From Vibrio maritimus (lineage in GTDB: Bacteria; Pseudomonadota; Gammaproteobacteria; Enterobacterales; Vibrionaceae), in contig BBMT01000001.1 in the NCBI GenBank assembly GCA_000755425.1, forward strand, positions 682,001 to 746,000: a stretch of 64,000 nucleotides of DNA, read 5' to 3'. The notes beneath the pieces were generated by a model. That model was not told where the DNA came from, did not search any database, and was given only the letters and a program-made list of their open reading frames with translations. The stretch's first letter is position 1. Every line of letters starts with the position of its first letter. A program made the translations under genes and the position numbers. Positions 1 to 10,030 of the stretch are shown in pieces.

Positions 1-1
1 C

Positions 2-912
2 AGCTTTAGTTTTAAAGAAATTGTTACCGCGCTTGATGGCATTTACCGACCTCTATGTGATGAAAAGTCAATTACATTGAAAATCGATAATCAACTGCCA
101 ATCGAAACTGTTTTGTTCACCGATCAAGTTCGCCTGAATCAAATACTGTTTAACCTGTTGAGTAATGCGATTAAATTTACGCATCTCGGCCACGTGAAGG
201 TCTCTTTTAGTATGATTCGTCATCATTCCGACGAGACTGCTCAGTTGCTTATTGATGTTGAAGATACCGGTATTGGTATTCGACAAGATCAACTTGCACA
301 AATTTTTGATCCGTTTGTTCAATCAGAGTCGACGACTACACGGGAATATGGCGGCAGTGGATTAGGCTTGGCTATCGTCCGAAATCTAGTAACCATACTT
401 GATGGTGATATCTCTTTGACTAGTGAAGTTGGGGTCGGAACTCAGTTCAAACTGACATTACCTGTGGAAATCGTAGAGGGGACGCTGCGCTCGCCGTAGA
501 GGAAACAGAAATCGATTTTGACCTGTTTGATCGTGAAATATCTGTGTTACTGGTGGAAGACAATCATACTAATGCTTTTATCGCTAAAGCATTTTGCGAA
601 AAGTATGGGATGCACGTTGTCTGGGCGAAAGATGGGCAAGAGGCGCTTAATTACATCGATAGTGCGAACTTTGATTTAGTGCTAATGGACAACCAGTTAC
701 CAAGTGTATCGGGAATTGAGATTACCAAGCAAATACGTCAAGAATACAATAAGACACTACCGATCTACGCTTGTACTGCAGATAACCAAACATCAACGCG
801 CCAGGCATTTTTTGCTGCGGGTGCTGACTTTGTTATCGTCAAACCGATCAAAGAGAAGTCACTTAACGATGCGTTGCGCCACTTTAAGCAGTTTCATTTT
901 TTAGCGGCTTAG
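2..912 (+). CDS. Hybrid sensor histidine kinase, C-terminal part (5' end outside window, frameshifted)
   Basis: This is the C-terminal part of a hybrid two-component kinase. The first frame, open from base 2, carries a HATPase_c domain: an N-box (NLLSNAIKFT), a G1 box (DTGIGI) and a G2 box (GSGLGLAI). A receiver domain follows in another frame from about base 544, with the acidic LLVEDN start, the phospho-acceptor Asp in VLMDNQLP and the conserved Lys in VKPI. The two frames rejoin if one G is added to the G4 run at 478-481, giving one continuous protein ending at 912. The H-box and the sensor domain lie left of the window, so the signal cannot be inferred. Confidence 0.85.
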
Positions 913-954
913 TGAATATTCGCTATCCAGATTTCTTCCTAAGAAATGACAAAC

Positions 955-981
955 AAAAAGGATGCCGAGGCATCCTTTTTT
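955..981. terminator. Bidirectional rho-independent terminator
   Basis: A perfect 11-bp stem (955-965 with 970-980) closes a CGAG loop. It is flanked by A5 on one side and T6 on the other, so it can terminate transcription both ways. It sits between the convergent hybrid kinase and HMG-CoA reductase genes. Confidence 0.85.
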
Positions 982-998
982 CACTGTTAGAGAATATG

Positions 999-2257
999 CT
1001 ATCTCGCTAACTTGTGGTGGGCGCGTGAGAAATGGCCAGCGCAAAAAGCACCAACGATAGACAGCTCTCCAGCTAAACAAAGAACAGCTGCTACTTCTGC
1101 TAATGCTTGCGACTGCCCAGAGCCGTGCAGGCCAAGCAGATCTAAGCACGCTTTTTGGCTCGGAAGCCCAGTACCACCACCGACGGTACCTACCATCAAA
1201 TTAGGTAAGGTTACACTCGCGTAGAGTTCACCTTTTTCAGTGACTTCCATACGGGTCATTCCAATCGCGGACTCTGCTACGCAGGCCGCATCTTGACCAC
1301 AGGCAATATAAAGTGCAGCCAGAGCATTGGCATAATGTGCATTGATGCCAATCGTCCCACTAAGTGCGCCGCCGACCGTGGTCATTTGGCCAAATTGAGC
1401 CATCTTTTTTGGCGTGGTATGCAGAAACTTCTCAACAAGTTGTGCTGGGATCGTCACCTCAGCCGTCACTTTTTTACCACGAACACTGCGTAACGTTTGC
1501 GAATTTGCTTTCTTGTCGCCGGATAAGTTGCCATCCAAAAACGCATAATCTGGTTCGATTGGAGTGTTGGTTAATATGTAGTCAAACACCACATTGGTAG
1601 CGATAGTCACCATGTTTTGACCAGAGGCATCACCAGTTAAATATTCAAATACCAAGTAGACATGATTGCCCTCGATATTAACGCTAACATCACTGAGTTT
1701 TCCGTGAGAAGTGGTTGATTCCGCCAACGCTTTAAAGTGGTCGAACTGAGTCACCAACCATGCAACGAATTGACCGGCCTCAATGAGCGATTTGAAGGCG
1801 AAACCAGGGGTTCGAGTAACACCTTCATTTAACAGCATCGCGCTAGCACCCCCACACGCAGTAATCAGGTTAGCTCCTCGATTATAGGATGCTACGAGAG
1901 CAGCTTCTGTAGTAGCTAAAGGAACTTGGTAATCGCCTTGCGCGAAAAGTCCATTGACTCGTAAGGGACCGGCGGTACCTACCGGCATCTTGAGTGTGCC
2001 AACAAAAAACTCTATGTTTTTTCGTAGGCCTGCATTTGCGATTCAGTATGAGTATCGAATAGCTCAGCTTGTGCATCAGGATTGTTAAGGATTTTCCAAC
2101 GATAGTCGACGTTGCGCTGAGTGAGATAAGGACTGCGATTCACCCTTTTAGCAGGGGAGTCTAACTTTGGCGTGAGTTTTTGTTCGAACTCAGACATTGC
2201 GAGCTCGTCACCTAAATTGTTCAGGTAGTCACGCTTGTGAAGATTTACTTTTGGCAT
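999..2257 (-). CDS. mvaA: Hydroxymethylglutaryl-CoA reductase, class I-like (one frameshift)
   Basis: The enzyme reduces HMG-CoA to mevalonate with NAD(P)H. Visible motifs in order are MPVGTAGPL, TTEAALVAS with the catalytic Glu, a GDKKANS segment with the catalytic Lys, GDASGQNM with the catalytic Asp (family consensus GDAMGMNM), GTVGGGTG, and the C-terminal CAGHFSRAH with the catalytic His. The N-terminal 81 residues (2012-2257) and the rest (999-1988) are in different frames. Adding one base to the T6 run at 2017-2022 joins them as YEKNIEFFVGTLKMPVG, giving about 419 residues, the usual length for the short prokaryotic class I form. Isoprenoids in Vibrio normally come from the MEP route, so this gene is a known oddity of the genus, probably acquired by transfer. 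Confidence 0.9.
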
Positions 2258-2788
2258 GTCGATGTTTGTCAGTCAGTTTGAACGGGGATTCTACCCACAT
2301 AGACCAGAGATACAAGGCATGGTGGCAAAGTTCTGTGACATCATATTACAGACCTACGTATTTTGAACCGACAACTGTTGGGGTAAGACATAGTTGAGAG
2401 ACAAACGAAAAATGTTCACTTGTCATCAGCGACAAGCTAAGTGAGCTTGATTAGTTGATTACGCAATGACCGAAGTAAACTGCTTAGTATTTTCCAACGA
2501 TTTGAATTGTCCGCTTTATTCTATTCGTTAGAATACAAGAGCTGTTTATTCTCCTTGAAAACCGAAGAGAAGTCGCTATCAGAAGGAAATATACCAGGAT
2601 GGAAATTTATAAAACGTAGGCTTTCAACAGGTCTAAAGCTAAATTAGGTATGTGTTGATAGAAAGCATCACATTTTTTATGGACGTTTGTTTGCATGCAA
2701 TAAAACACGCATTACAATCGACGTAAATTTACCCAATCTTTCCCATCAAATTCTTACATTTGATCGTGTTCTTCGGTTGTTGGTTTGA
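2258..2788. other. Intergenic region, no gene seen
   Basis: This is 531 bases between the divergent mvaA and the unknown gene at 2789. It is A+T-rich, with stops in all frames and only short reading frames. It presumably holds both promoters, but no operator, RNA or repeat could be supported by eye. Confidence 0.5.
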
Positions 2789-4549
2789 ATGGATAAGAAA
2801 AAGGATTTTCGAATGTTAAAACTTGTATTGTTAGCATCCATTTTGGCGTGGCTAGTGTTGCGACAAAAAACAAAAGACCATCCAGAGAAAACGAAAACTA
2901 TCAAACTAAGAAGGTTTATTGGCTACTCTTTGGTAATAAGCAGTTTATGGATTGGAATGAAAGCCTTTGGTATACCTCAAAACCAAATTCATGTTGAAGG
3001 GACTTATACGATAAATAATGGCTCTACAAAAGTCCTATTTGGTTATTCAGAGAACCGCTTGATTCCTGCGTTACACGTACCAAGATTATATAGCTACGAT
3101 TTTAACCAAATCCATAAAGTTTCGGATAGAGCGAGAAATAGTCTGGTTAAAAAGCACCCTTATATCAAAGACGCTATGATCTGGGTAAATCAAGTCGGTG
3201 GGTTAGCTATCCTTTTGCTATTTTTATCTTGGCTGACGCGCAGTCGAAAAATTGACAGAATGTGGGCCAATGCTTTGGAGACCGATAAAAAGAAGGCGTA
3301 CGACGAGTTCGAGAAATGGTCTTGTAGCAATGTATTACGAAAGCTTCACTCTTCGCCACTAGTTAAGCAGTCTGAGAAAAGAAGGGAACGCTTAAATGTG
3401 ATCAACGAGCAAAAACTTGCCATCATCACCAAAGCTATCATGTCTAAAGGACGTAAACCGGAAATCCTAGTGGCGTTAAAGAAAGTTAAGGAAGCTGGTT
3501 TATCGAGTCTTCATGTCTTCTCTGAACATATTCCGAAAGGAGACAACGAGGGATTATTACTAAATTATGGTGCCACTGACCCTAAGGGGTTTGACAAAGC
3601 GCTCTGTGAGTTCGCACAAAAGGAAGCGATTGCTAACAACAACGGAGACGTTAAAGAAGAATCTAAGCACAAGATCATCCTAGAATCGGTATCAGAGAAT
3701 CGATACGGCTACCCCATGAATGCTATTGAGATAATATCTTCAGAGATTCAATCTAACATCAAGCGTTTTGTGAAAAGTTTCTTAAGCGAAGACTACATTT
3801 CCATAAAAGAGGGTTCAATAACGGATTTATATGACCAACAAGCTGTTCTTCACATACAATATAAGTGTACGCTCGACAGTAATAGTTTTAAGGACATCAC
3901 CACACAAGAGTATCCAGTTGGCTACAAGAGTTCGACTCAAAAATCAACGTTAACAAAAGAGTTTAACGGTAAGAAAATACCGCGCACGCCTTATATAGCC
4001 ATTTATTACGGAATGATCGCAGAGTGGAGACTCGTTATCTGTGGGCAGGAGTTAATGAATGGTACAATGAAGAGCTTGCCCGACAGAAATATTTCTAACT
4101 ACGCATTGCCTCGATTTGATCGGTTTGAAGCTGAAACGCCAGATATCGCTCATGAGAAATACTTCACAACTATTGCCCGCTCCAATATCAATGCCCTTGT
4201 TTTACAACTACAAGGGAAGCTTGATACTGAGCTGTCACAAGCGTCGGTCGATAAGACCAAACTACATCAATACAAAACTAAAGCACAAGAAACAAAAGAT
4301 CTGTTAAAAGAGCTCGAAGATGCTCTACGAGATGAGATTAAAGGTGAGGTACAGTATGAGGCAGCATCAATAATCTCCAAGAAAATATACGAGAAGTACA
4401 AAGACGAAGTCGATGCTTTAGCACATTCCATTATAGACAATGACATCGATCCAGAAATGACAGCGCTGATACTCGAAGAGTTGGGGGAGCTCTTCCCAGA
4501 CATGGGAGAGTACTTTGCAGGACTGGGGTTGGAGGTGATTAGTGATTAG
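2789..4549 (+). CDS. Hypothetical membrane protein, 586 aa
   Basis: I do not recognise this protein. It has three hydrophobic segments near the N-terminus (about residues 9-24, 43-61 and 130-150). A long, mostly hydrophilic and lysine-rich region follows, predicted cytoplasmic. The last 130 residues contain a charged helical stretch that looks like a coiled coil (KTKAQETKDLLKELEDALRD) and an acidic tail. Its stop overlaps the GTG start of the next gene by 8 bases, so the two are probably co-expressed and their products may interact. It begins a four-gene forward cluster of unknown proteins (2789-5927) that looks accessory compared with its housekeeping neighbours. Confidence 0.7.
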   Translation: MDKKKDFRMLKLVLLASILAWLVLRQKTKDHPEKTKTIKLRRFIGYSLVISSLWIGMKAFGIPQNQIHVEGTYTINNGSTKVLFGYSENRLIPALHVPRLYSYDFNQIHKVSDRARNSLVKKHPYIKDAMIWVNQVGGLAILLLFLSWLTRSRKIDRMWANALETDKKKAYDEFEKWSCSNVLRKLHSSPLVKQSEKRRERLNVINEQKLAIITKAIMSKGRKPEILVALKKVKEAGLSSLHVFSEHIPKGDNEGLLLNYGATDPKGFDKALCEFAQKEAIANNNGDVKEESKHKIILESVSENRYGYPMNAIEIISSEIQSNIKRFVKSFLSEDYISIKEGSITDLYDQQAVLHIQYKCTLDSNSFKDITTQEYPVGYKSSTQKSTLTKEFNGKKIPRTPYIAIYYGMIAEWRLVICGQELMNGTMKSLPDRNISNYALPRFDRFEAETPDIAHEKYFTTIARSNINALVLQLQGKLDTELSQASVDKTKLHQYKTKAQETKDLLKELEDALRDEIKGEVQYEAASIISKKIYEKYKDEVDALAHSIIDNDIDPEMTALILEELGELFPDMGEYFAGLGLEVISD

Positions 4550-5164
4550 GTTCTTGTTATCGACGTTGGTTCTTCTTGCCGCCGCTCCATTAAGTGCGGA
4601 ATCAAAGCTGTATGAAATTCTCAAAGACGGCGTTTATGAGGAGTTTGGTTCTCAGCTAGCATCTCTGCCAGGTCTCAAACAGCTTCAAGAATTAGAACAA
4701 TCTAAAAAGTTTAAACTGGTCACTAACGCCCCTCAAAAAGGCTACTTGGCTACAAGGCTAATGAAAGTCATAAATCGGCTTGGATTTCACTAGGTGGGAA
4801 GGGAAGCGTAGCACTCGTTGATGGCGCTTCAATGCTTCCAGTCGGTAAGTACACAGTTTACGTTGTACCTAAAAATTCGAAGCTTAAATATCATCAAAAA
4901 ACCGTCACTATAAGGAATGGTAAAACACAAGAGTTGATGGTTGATAAGTTTTATTCACGAAACGCTTTATTTGGCCTCAATATTACAGCAACCCCTAAAA
5001 ATGCACGAATAAGGGTTATGAATATCAAACCTAAGTATCGATATGGAATGAAGCTACCTCATAGGAATGATGGGTATGATATTGAGATATCAAGACGTGG
5101 TTACAAAACAATAAGGGAAGTCGTCTATCTCAATTCAGAGAACCAACATTTTCACTATAACTAA
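4542..5164 (+). CDS. Hypothetical periplasmic protein, PEGA-like repeats (one frameshift)
   Basis: The start is GTG, inside the end of the upstream gene. The first 20 residues are a clear signal peptide (MIRFLLSTLVLLAAAPLSA). After residue 65 the frame closes, but frame 2 continues through SAWISLGGKGSVALVDG into LPVGKYTVYVVPKN. Adding one A to the A5 run at 4735-4739 joins them into about 207 residues. The segments with PVGKYTVYV and DIEISRRGYKTIREVV resemble PEGA surface-layer repeats, which are small extracytoplasmic beta domains. It is likely an exported partner of the membrane protein encoded just upstream. Function is unknown. Confidence 0.6.
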
Positions 5165-5218
5165 GCCGTTATTGATGAAAATTCATGATAGTAGTGTATC
5201 TCATTCGGAAGTGGAGTT

Positions 5219-5620
5219 TTGAAGTCTATGTTCGAGCCAAAGGAAGAAGACTCGTTTGCTATGCATTTCTATATCCTAGTAGAACAAGTGCATCAATGGC
5301 CAGCTATACCTAATGCGACCGTTGTCGAGGCGTCGAATACTAATATCCATAGGTTGATTTTTAGTGACACTGGTCTGATGGATGTGCTTCTTATCTGTAC
5401 ACGATCAGACGCTATGCCGCTAACTTACCTGAGTAAGTTGAGAGCTATGTTTAGGGTTGTGCTCAACCTGCACTGCTTACCTAATTACTTGACTGACTTC
5501 CAAGACATAGTTTCAGAGCTGTGCTGGGCGTCGTATCATAGCCACAACTTCGATATCTTAGATGCACGTAATCTTCTTAATAGTGAAGGTGAACCTATCG
5601 TGCTGCGAATGCCAATATGA
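5219..5620 (+). CDS. Hypothetical protein, 133 aa
   Basis: This is a TTG-started frame (GGAG lies 8 bases upstream) encoding a soluble protein with no signal peptide or membrane segment. A central hydrophobic helical part (YLSKLRAMFRVVLNLHCLPNYL) and several Cys and His residues are visible, but no motif I know. It overlaps the next start by four bases (ATGA), indicating translational coupling. It belongs to the unknown cluster that begins at 2789. Confidence 0.5.
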   Translation: MKSMFEPKEEDSFAMHFYILVEQVHQWPAIPNATVVEASNTNIHRLIFSDTGLMDVLLICTRSDAMPLTYLSKLRAMFRVVLNLHCLPNYLTDFQDIVSELCWASYHSHNFDILDARNLLNSEGEPIVLRMPI

Positions 5621-5927
5621 TAAAAAGTGGTTGGCAAACAACGAGACCTGTTGACACAGCGATGTTGTTTTTACATAACTTTCAGGAAAGCTCTGAGCAA
5701 GATATAGAAAACTACATAGCACAGGTAACAACAGCTCTTAACCTCGAGTCAGTAGCGGCCATTTCTTTTGGTAGTGGGCGGAAGAGTACTAGTTGTGACT
5801 ATTCGGTTTTGGTGAAATAAGGGATTTTAGTGATAGGGGAGGTAGTGTTAATGCCCTCACAGCACTAAAAAATGTAGACGACAAGATTAACCGCCATCTA
5901 TTAAGGTCAATCGCAGGAGGGTTTTAG
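5617..5927 (+). CDS. Hypothetical protein, about 103 aa (one frameshift)
   Basis: The ATG overlaps the stop of the preceding gene. The undisturbed frame ends at 5820. However, adding one T at the TT of 5802-5803 opens a continuation (FGFGEIRDFSDRGGSVNALTALKNV...) up to a TAG at 5925-5927, which reads like normal protein. No known domain is recognised. It is the last gene of the unknown cluster, and its 3' end meets the small minus-strand gene at 5924. Confidence 0.45.
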
Positions 5928-6086
5928 CGAAATAGTTGTGAAAGTGCCGCTAACTCTTCTTCGCTTAATAAGTTATCAGAGTTTGGCTGCAGCTGTGAGC
6001 TGATTTCACCTTGTAGTGCTTTGAGCTGCTGAGGTGATAGCTGCTTTAGCTGTTCTTTTGAGTTTTTCAAATTGCTGTGTTGGCAT
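5924..6086 (-). CDS. Small hypothetical protein, about 53 aa (frameshifted)
   Basis: On the minus strand an ATG at 6084-6086 opens MPTQQFE, and another frame continues with NSKEQLKQLSPQQLKALQGEISSQ and an acidic end to a stop at 5924. Removing one base from the T5 run at 6063-6067 joins them. The product would be a small, Gln/Leu-rich, probably helical protein. It is supported only by its protein-like composition, so treat it as tentative. Confidence 0.35.
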
Positions 6087-6258
6087 AGTAACACCCGTTA
6101 TGACGCAGTTTGGTTTGATCGTAGTTATCTCTTGTGCACAAGCGGTTGAGTTCCTTTCGATCATCAAATGATGAGTCGCTATAGTGAGTATTCTATAAAT
6201 TGATTTCGTGAATTTTGTCCGAGAAATGTAAGAGGGCGTCAATAGCTTGGTTAACTAA

Positions 6259-6291
6259 GTCATGTTAATGCAAAGACTGCATTAACATGAC
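6259..6291. repeat. 14-bp inverted repeat downstream of yccS
   Basis: Perfect 14-bp arms (GTCATGTTAATGCA and its complement) surround a 5-base loop just past the end of the yccS-like gene. It can form a strong hairpin, but there is no U-tract on either strand. It could protect the mRNA 3' end or act as a factor-dependent stop. Confidence 0.5.
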
Positions 6292-6304
6292 GTTTACTAA
6301 CGTG

Positions 6305-8488
6305 TTAACTTTCCGACGCTGTTGGTGATAGCACGTCGGGTTTTAGGTGTGTTGATAGTGTTTGTAACTCGGGCAGCATTCGATAGATCAAGTGTAGTTG
6401 TTGTAATACCATCCTTGCAGAGCGATCGTCTTCGTCTCGCCATTCCGAAAGTCGTCTATGAATATCAAACTGATCAACCGTTGTGTGGGTGACTTCGATC
6501 CCTGCGTCCGATAGATTTTCTTCTATAATTTCAATATGTTGATTAATACTTCGGTGTGCCTCAAGTACCAATAAATGAATCGATTCGTCATTAAGTCTCT
6601 GGCGATGCGCGCCCAATGCTGAAATGTAACTCAGCAGTGCATGGTTAAGTGTCAAAAAGCGAAAACACTCATCTGTATCCAGCTGATAACGATCCGGCTC
6701 AGCAAGCATGTTAGAGATGGCTTTGGATAGATTTGCGTCCGCATTATGGGCATCGCGTCTTGCGATTCTGTAGCTAAGATCATCTTTCTTCCCGACTCGA
6801 TATTGCCCTATGATTTGCAGCAGATACAGGCGATTGGTTTTAAGTGCCGAGACCATGATTTTCGATAAACGTTTCGACTCCCAATCCGGAAGAATAAAGT
6901 AAACCGCACATACCGCGAGAGCACAGCCAATGAGCGTATCCATTAAACGTGGTAGCACTACCGCGTAGCCTTCTCCAAGCTGATGGAAGCAAAGTAAAAC
7001 CAAGACGGTGATAAAACCTGTTGCGTAACCATAGTTATTGAGTCGAAACGCAAAGAACATGACGCCAGAAATGACCAAGAGTACGAGCTGGCTCTCTGTA
7101 GATGGGAATAGGGTAAGTAAGGGGACTCCAACTAAAAGGCCAACGACCGTACCTGCAATTCGTGCGGTGAGTTTTTGACGTGTTGCGCTGTAGTTTGGCT
7201 GACAGACAAACAATGTGGTGAGCAGGATCCAATACCCTCGTTCGAGTTCAAAGAACTGAATGATCCCGTAACCCAGCGTCAACGCACAAGAGAGGCGGAT
7301 TGCGTGGCGAAGCAACAAAGAATCTAGCGTGAAGCTGGACTTTATTCTACGCCACATTGCGGCTGGTGTGTGCGCGTTAGTATCGTCTAGTACGTTGTCG
7401 TCTTGGCTTACGATATCGGGGTTGCTGACGTTACTGAGCAGTTTTTCAACCGTAGCAAGGTTATTAAATAGGTAGTGAATCTGTACCAATAATTGTTTCC
7501 ACTCTGGACAATTCTGCGTTTCCAAATATTCGATAGAGTCTTGTAGCTCAACCAAAGCATTGAGTGAATCGTTACTGTGTGAATACGAGTTACCAAGTTT
7601 GAGAGCATGCGCGATGTTCTTACAGGCGATGGATTGCATTTCGAGCAAGTGTTTAAAACGAAATAGCACATCTGAGTGTGAAAAAGAGGTGGCGAGTTCT
7701 TGATAGCGGTAATGACTGGAGCTCACACGCTCATGGATATCTTGAGCGATAAAGTAAACTTGTAAAAAGCGATCGCTTGGTCCGTCAACATGACCACGTT
7801 TGGAGCGATTAAGGAGCGTTGTTTTACACTCATTGAGCGCGTATACCGTACAGGCATTTAGGCTGGCTTCTTTAAGGCGATGTGGTTGAGGGATTAGGTT
7901 ACGCGTTGGGTGAAATAGATTTCGTTTCGCGTCTAAATACAAACTCAGTTCGTTAAACACATTGGAGAGACTTTGCTGCACTGGTTGCAGAGGCCATAAA
8001 CTGTTCCAAACCAACGAGACAAGGTAATACCAAGAAGCACCGCCCAAAAGTAGAGTCGGTTGCGTCCATAAATCACTACTTTCACTTGCTCCTAACATGG
8101 TGTAGATAGCCACCAACAAGGAACCAAAAGCGATACTGGTATACCGAGGGCCGATTGCCCCTAGAAGTACGAAACCTAAGGTTGAAACAAACAGACCCGC
8201 AGCAAAAAGCCAAGGTGTATTAAATAATAGCTCGATTGAAAATGAGGCTATGGCAAAACAGATCATCGTTATGATGAGAGCTTTCAATCTGCCAGTGAAG
8301 CTGTCGTCACTTTCAGCTAGTGCAGCTGCGATGACTCCAAGAATTAACGGGGTAACCCAAGTTTGCTGCTCTAAATACCAAGCAGGAATGACCACGCCGA
8401 GTAGCGCGAACAGCATCAGAACGCTGTAATTAAATGTTTTGTTGGCCCATAGAAGGCGAATTTGACCAAGAATGCTCACAATTGACAC
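6305..8488 (-). CDS. yccS: YccS/FUSC-family inner membrane protein
   Basis: This 727-residue protein has the layout of YccS/YhfK-type FUSC proteins. It has an N-terminal block of about six membrane helices, a cytoplasmic helical domain (about residues 170-390), a second membrane block (YGIIQFFELERGYWILLTTLFVCQPNYSATRQK is the family hallmark) and a C-terminal cytoplasmic helical domain. The family is related to aromatic-acid/fusaric-acid exporters. The substrate of this member is unknown. It is monocistronic, transcribed away from the MFS gene at 8653. Confidence 0.85.
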   Translation of the reverse strand: MSIVSILGQIRLLWANKTFNYSVLMLFALLGVVIPAWYLEQQTWVTPLILGVIAAALAESDDSFTGRLKALIITMICFAIASFSIELLFNTPWLFAAGLFVSTLGFVLLGAIGPRYTSIAFGSLLVAIYTMLGASESSDLWTQPTLLLGGASWYYLVSLVWNSLWPLQPVQQSLSNVFNELSLYLDAKRNLFHPTRNLIPQPHRLKEASLNACTVYALNECKTTLLNRSKRGHVDGPSDRFLQVYFIAQDIHERVSSSHYRYQELATSFSHSDVLFRFKHLLEMQSIACKNIAHALKLGNSYSHSNDSLNALVELQDSIEYLETQNCPEWKQLLVQIHYLFNNLATVEKLLSNVSNPDIVSQDDNVLDDTNAHTPAAMWRRIKSSFTLDSLLLRHAIRLSCALTLGYGIIQFFELERGYWILLTTLFVCQPNYSATRQKLTARIAGTVVGLLVGVPLLTLFPSTESQLVLLVISGVMFFAFRLNNYGYATGFITVLVLLCFHQLGEGYAVVLPRLMDTLIGCALAVCAVYFILPDWESKRLSKIMVSALKTNRLYLLQIIGQYRVGKKDDLSYRIARRDAHNADANLSKAISNMLAEPDRYQLDTDECFRFLTLNHALLSYISALGAHRQRLNDESIHLLVLEAHRSINQHIEIIEENLSDAGIEVTHTTVDQFDIHRRLSEWRDEDDRSARMVLQQLHLIYRMLPELQTLSTHLKPDVLSPTASES

Positions 8489-8652
8489 AGTGTAAGTGAT
8501 AAGAAGCGTTATCTTAACAGAAACTTAGTGATAATTGTGAGGATGGCTACGGTGATTTACGCTCCAAAAAGTTGGCTATGAGTAAGCCTAAGAAATGTGA
8601 GTTGAGTTATGAAACCTGAATGTCATTGAAACCGTGCTAGCTATCATGCAAT

Positions 8653-9957
8653 ATGATGTCGCTTTATATGCATGTGATTGATTTAAAGCGTATTAATCAC
8701 TTGAAAAGGACTTTGACTATAAAACTACTTTCTTCATTTGCAATATATCGAGATTTGCCATCGAGTATTTATGCTCTTGCTGCAGCAAGGGTGATACTGG
8801 GAATGGGCAACTTTATTATCCCTTTCCTTGTTTTACTTCTAACAGAAAAACTGGGCTATTCGGCAACCCATGCAGGTCTGCTAGCCATGTTTGTTACGGC
8901 GACTTACTTTGTTGGTGGTTTTGTCGGAGGAAAGCTCTCTGACTCGTTTGGTCACAAACGGATAATTGTTGTTGGTGAATTATTTGGATCGATGCTTCTG
9001 ATCCTCTGTGGTTTTTTTTCAGAGCATCCAACTGCAGTTCCCGTACTACTCTTTAGTGCCTATTTCTGGATGGGTATCGCATCTCCTGCGAGCAACGCGT
9101 TAGTTGCGGATTTATCGGTACCGAACAATCGTGATGCCGTAATGTCGCTTAGTTATTTAGCTTACAACTTGGGTTCTGCAGTTGGACCTGTTATTGCTGG
9201 CTATTTATTTTGGTCAAATACGGAATGGGTATTTTGGGGGAATGGTTTGGCAGCTTTAGCTGGTGTCATCATTATTGGCGCGTTTGTTAGTAACGAAAAG
9301 CATACTGGCGAAGATTGCAGCGATTTTGAGCGAGAAGTCGAAGGGTCGGTATGGAGAGTGCTGTTTGAGCGACCTAGACTTGTTGTTTTTACGCTATTTT
9401 GTGGCGTTCTTTGGTTCGTATTGCATCAAATGACGATGGCAAGTCCACTGTATCTAAGTAACTTATTCGAACAACAAGGTGCTGTTATTTTCGGTCAATT
9501 GATGACCTACGCCTGTATTGTTGTCGTTGTTATTACTCCGCTACTTATGAAGCTGACAATGAACAAAACAGAAATGATAGCTATGTCTTACGCAGGTTTA
9601 TTGTTTGGGACGGGCTACGGACTCATTCTGGCATTACCTACTGTACCAATCCATTTTTTCGCTTGGTTCTTTCTTGCTGCTGGTGAGGTGTTGCTGCTAA
9701 CAAAAGAGGGGGTTTACTTAGCGAATAACTCCCCAACCAGTCATCGAGGGAGAATACAGGGGGTATTGATTTCACTTAGGAGTATTTTGGTGATGCCTAG
9801 TTTTGTCATCGTTGGCTATATGATTGACAACTATGGCTATAGTTCTACTTGGGGAGTTATAATTTTTTGTTCAGGTTTGGCCACTTTAGGCTTTTACAGT
9901 ATGGAAAAACTTCGCAAAGCACCAAATAACCTTGAGACTGACAATCTTAATAACTGA
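8653..9957 (+). CDS. MFS family transporter
   Basis: This 434-residue major facilitator protein has about twelve hydrophobic segments and the MFS motif A between helices 2 and 3 (GGKLSDSFGHKR). A central cytoplasmic loop (about residues 215-235) is rich in acidic residues. Proton-driven export of a small molecule is typical of the family, but the substrate cannot be predicted. The start is uncertain: the N-terminal 40 residues are hydrophilic and no good ribosome site precedes the first ATG, so a start nearer to the first helix is possible. Confidence 0.8.
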   Translation: MMSLYMHVIDLKRINHLKRTLTIKLLSSFAIYRDLPSSIYALAAARVILGMGNFIIPFLVLLLTEKLGYSATHAGLLAMFVTATYFVGGFVGGKLSDSFGHKRIIVVGELFGSMLLILCGFFSEHPTAVPVLLFSAYFWMGIASPASNALVADLSVPNNRDAVMSLSYLAYNLGSAVGPVIAGYLFWSNTEWVFWGNGLAALAGVIIIGAFVSNEKHTGEDCSDFEREVEGSVWRVLFERPRLVVFTLFCGVLWFVLHQMTMASPLYLSNLFEQQGAVIFGQLMTYACIVVVVITPLLMKLTMNKTEMIAMSYAGLLFGTGYGLILALPTVPIHFFAWFFLAAGEVLLLTKEGVYLANNSPTSHRGRIQGVLISLRSILVMPSFVIVGYMIDNYGYSSTWGVIIFCSGLATLGFYSMEKLRKAPNNLETDNLNN

Positions 9958-9960
9958 TGT

Positions 9961-9998
9961 AAAAATGCCAAAGCTTCTTACTCTGGAGCTTTGGCATT
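9961..9998 (-). terminator. Rho-independent terminator of ylqF
   Basis: A 12-bp stem (AATGCCAAAGCT at 9964-9975 with its complement at 9987-9998) is followed on the minus strand by a T-run from the A5 at 9961-9965. It lies downstream of the ylqF gene. Confidence 0.75.
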
Positions 9999-10030
9999 AG
10001 GCATTAATTGAATAGCGTTGAAGTTAAGTT

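Noticed and set aside
6006..6242. 78-residue minus-strand reading frame
   Set aside because: Only its last part overlaps a plausible small gene; the first 50 residues look like non-coding translation, and a better start lies at 6086 with a frame change.
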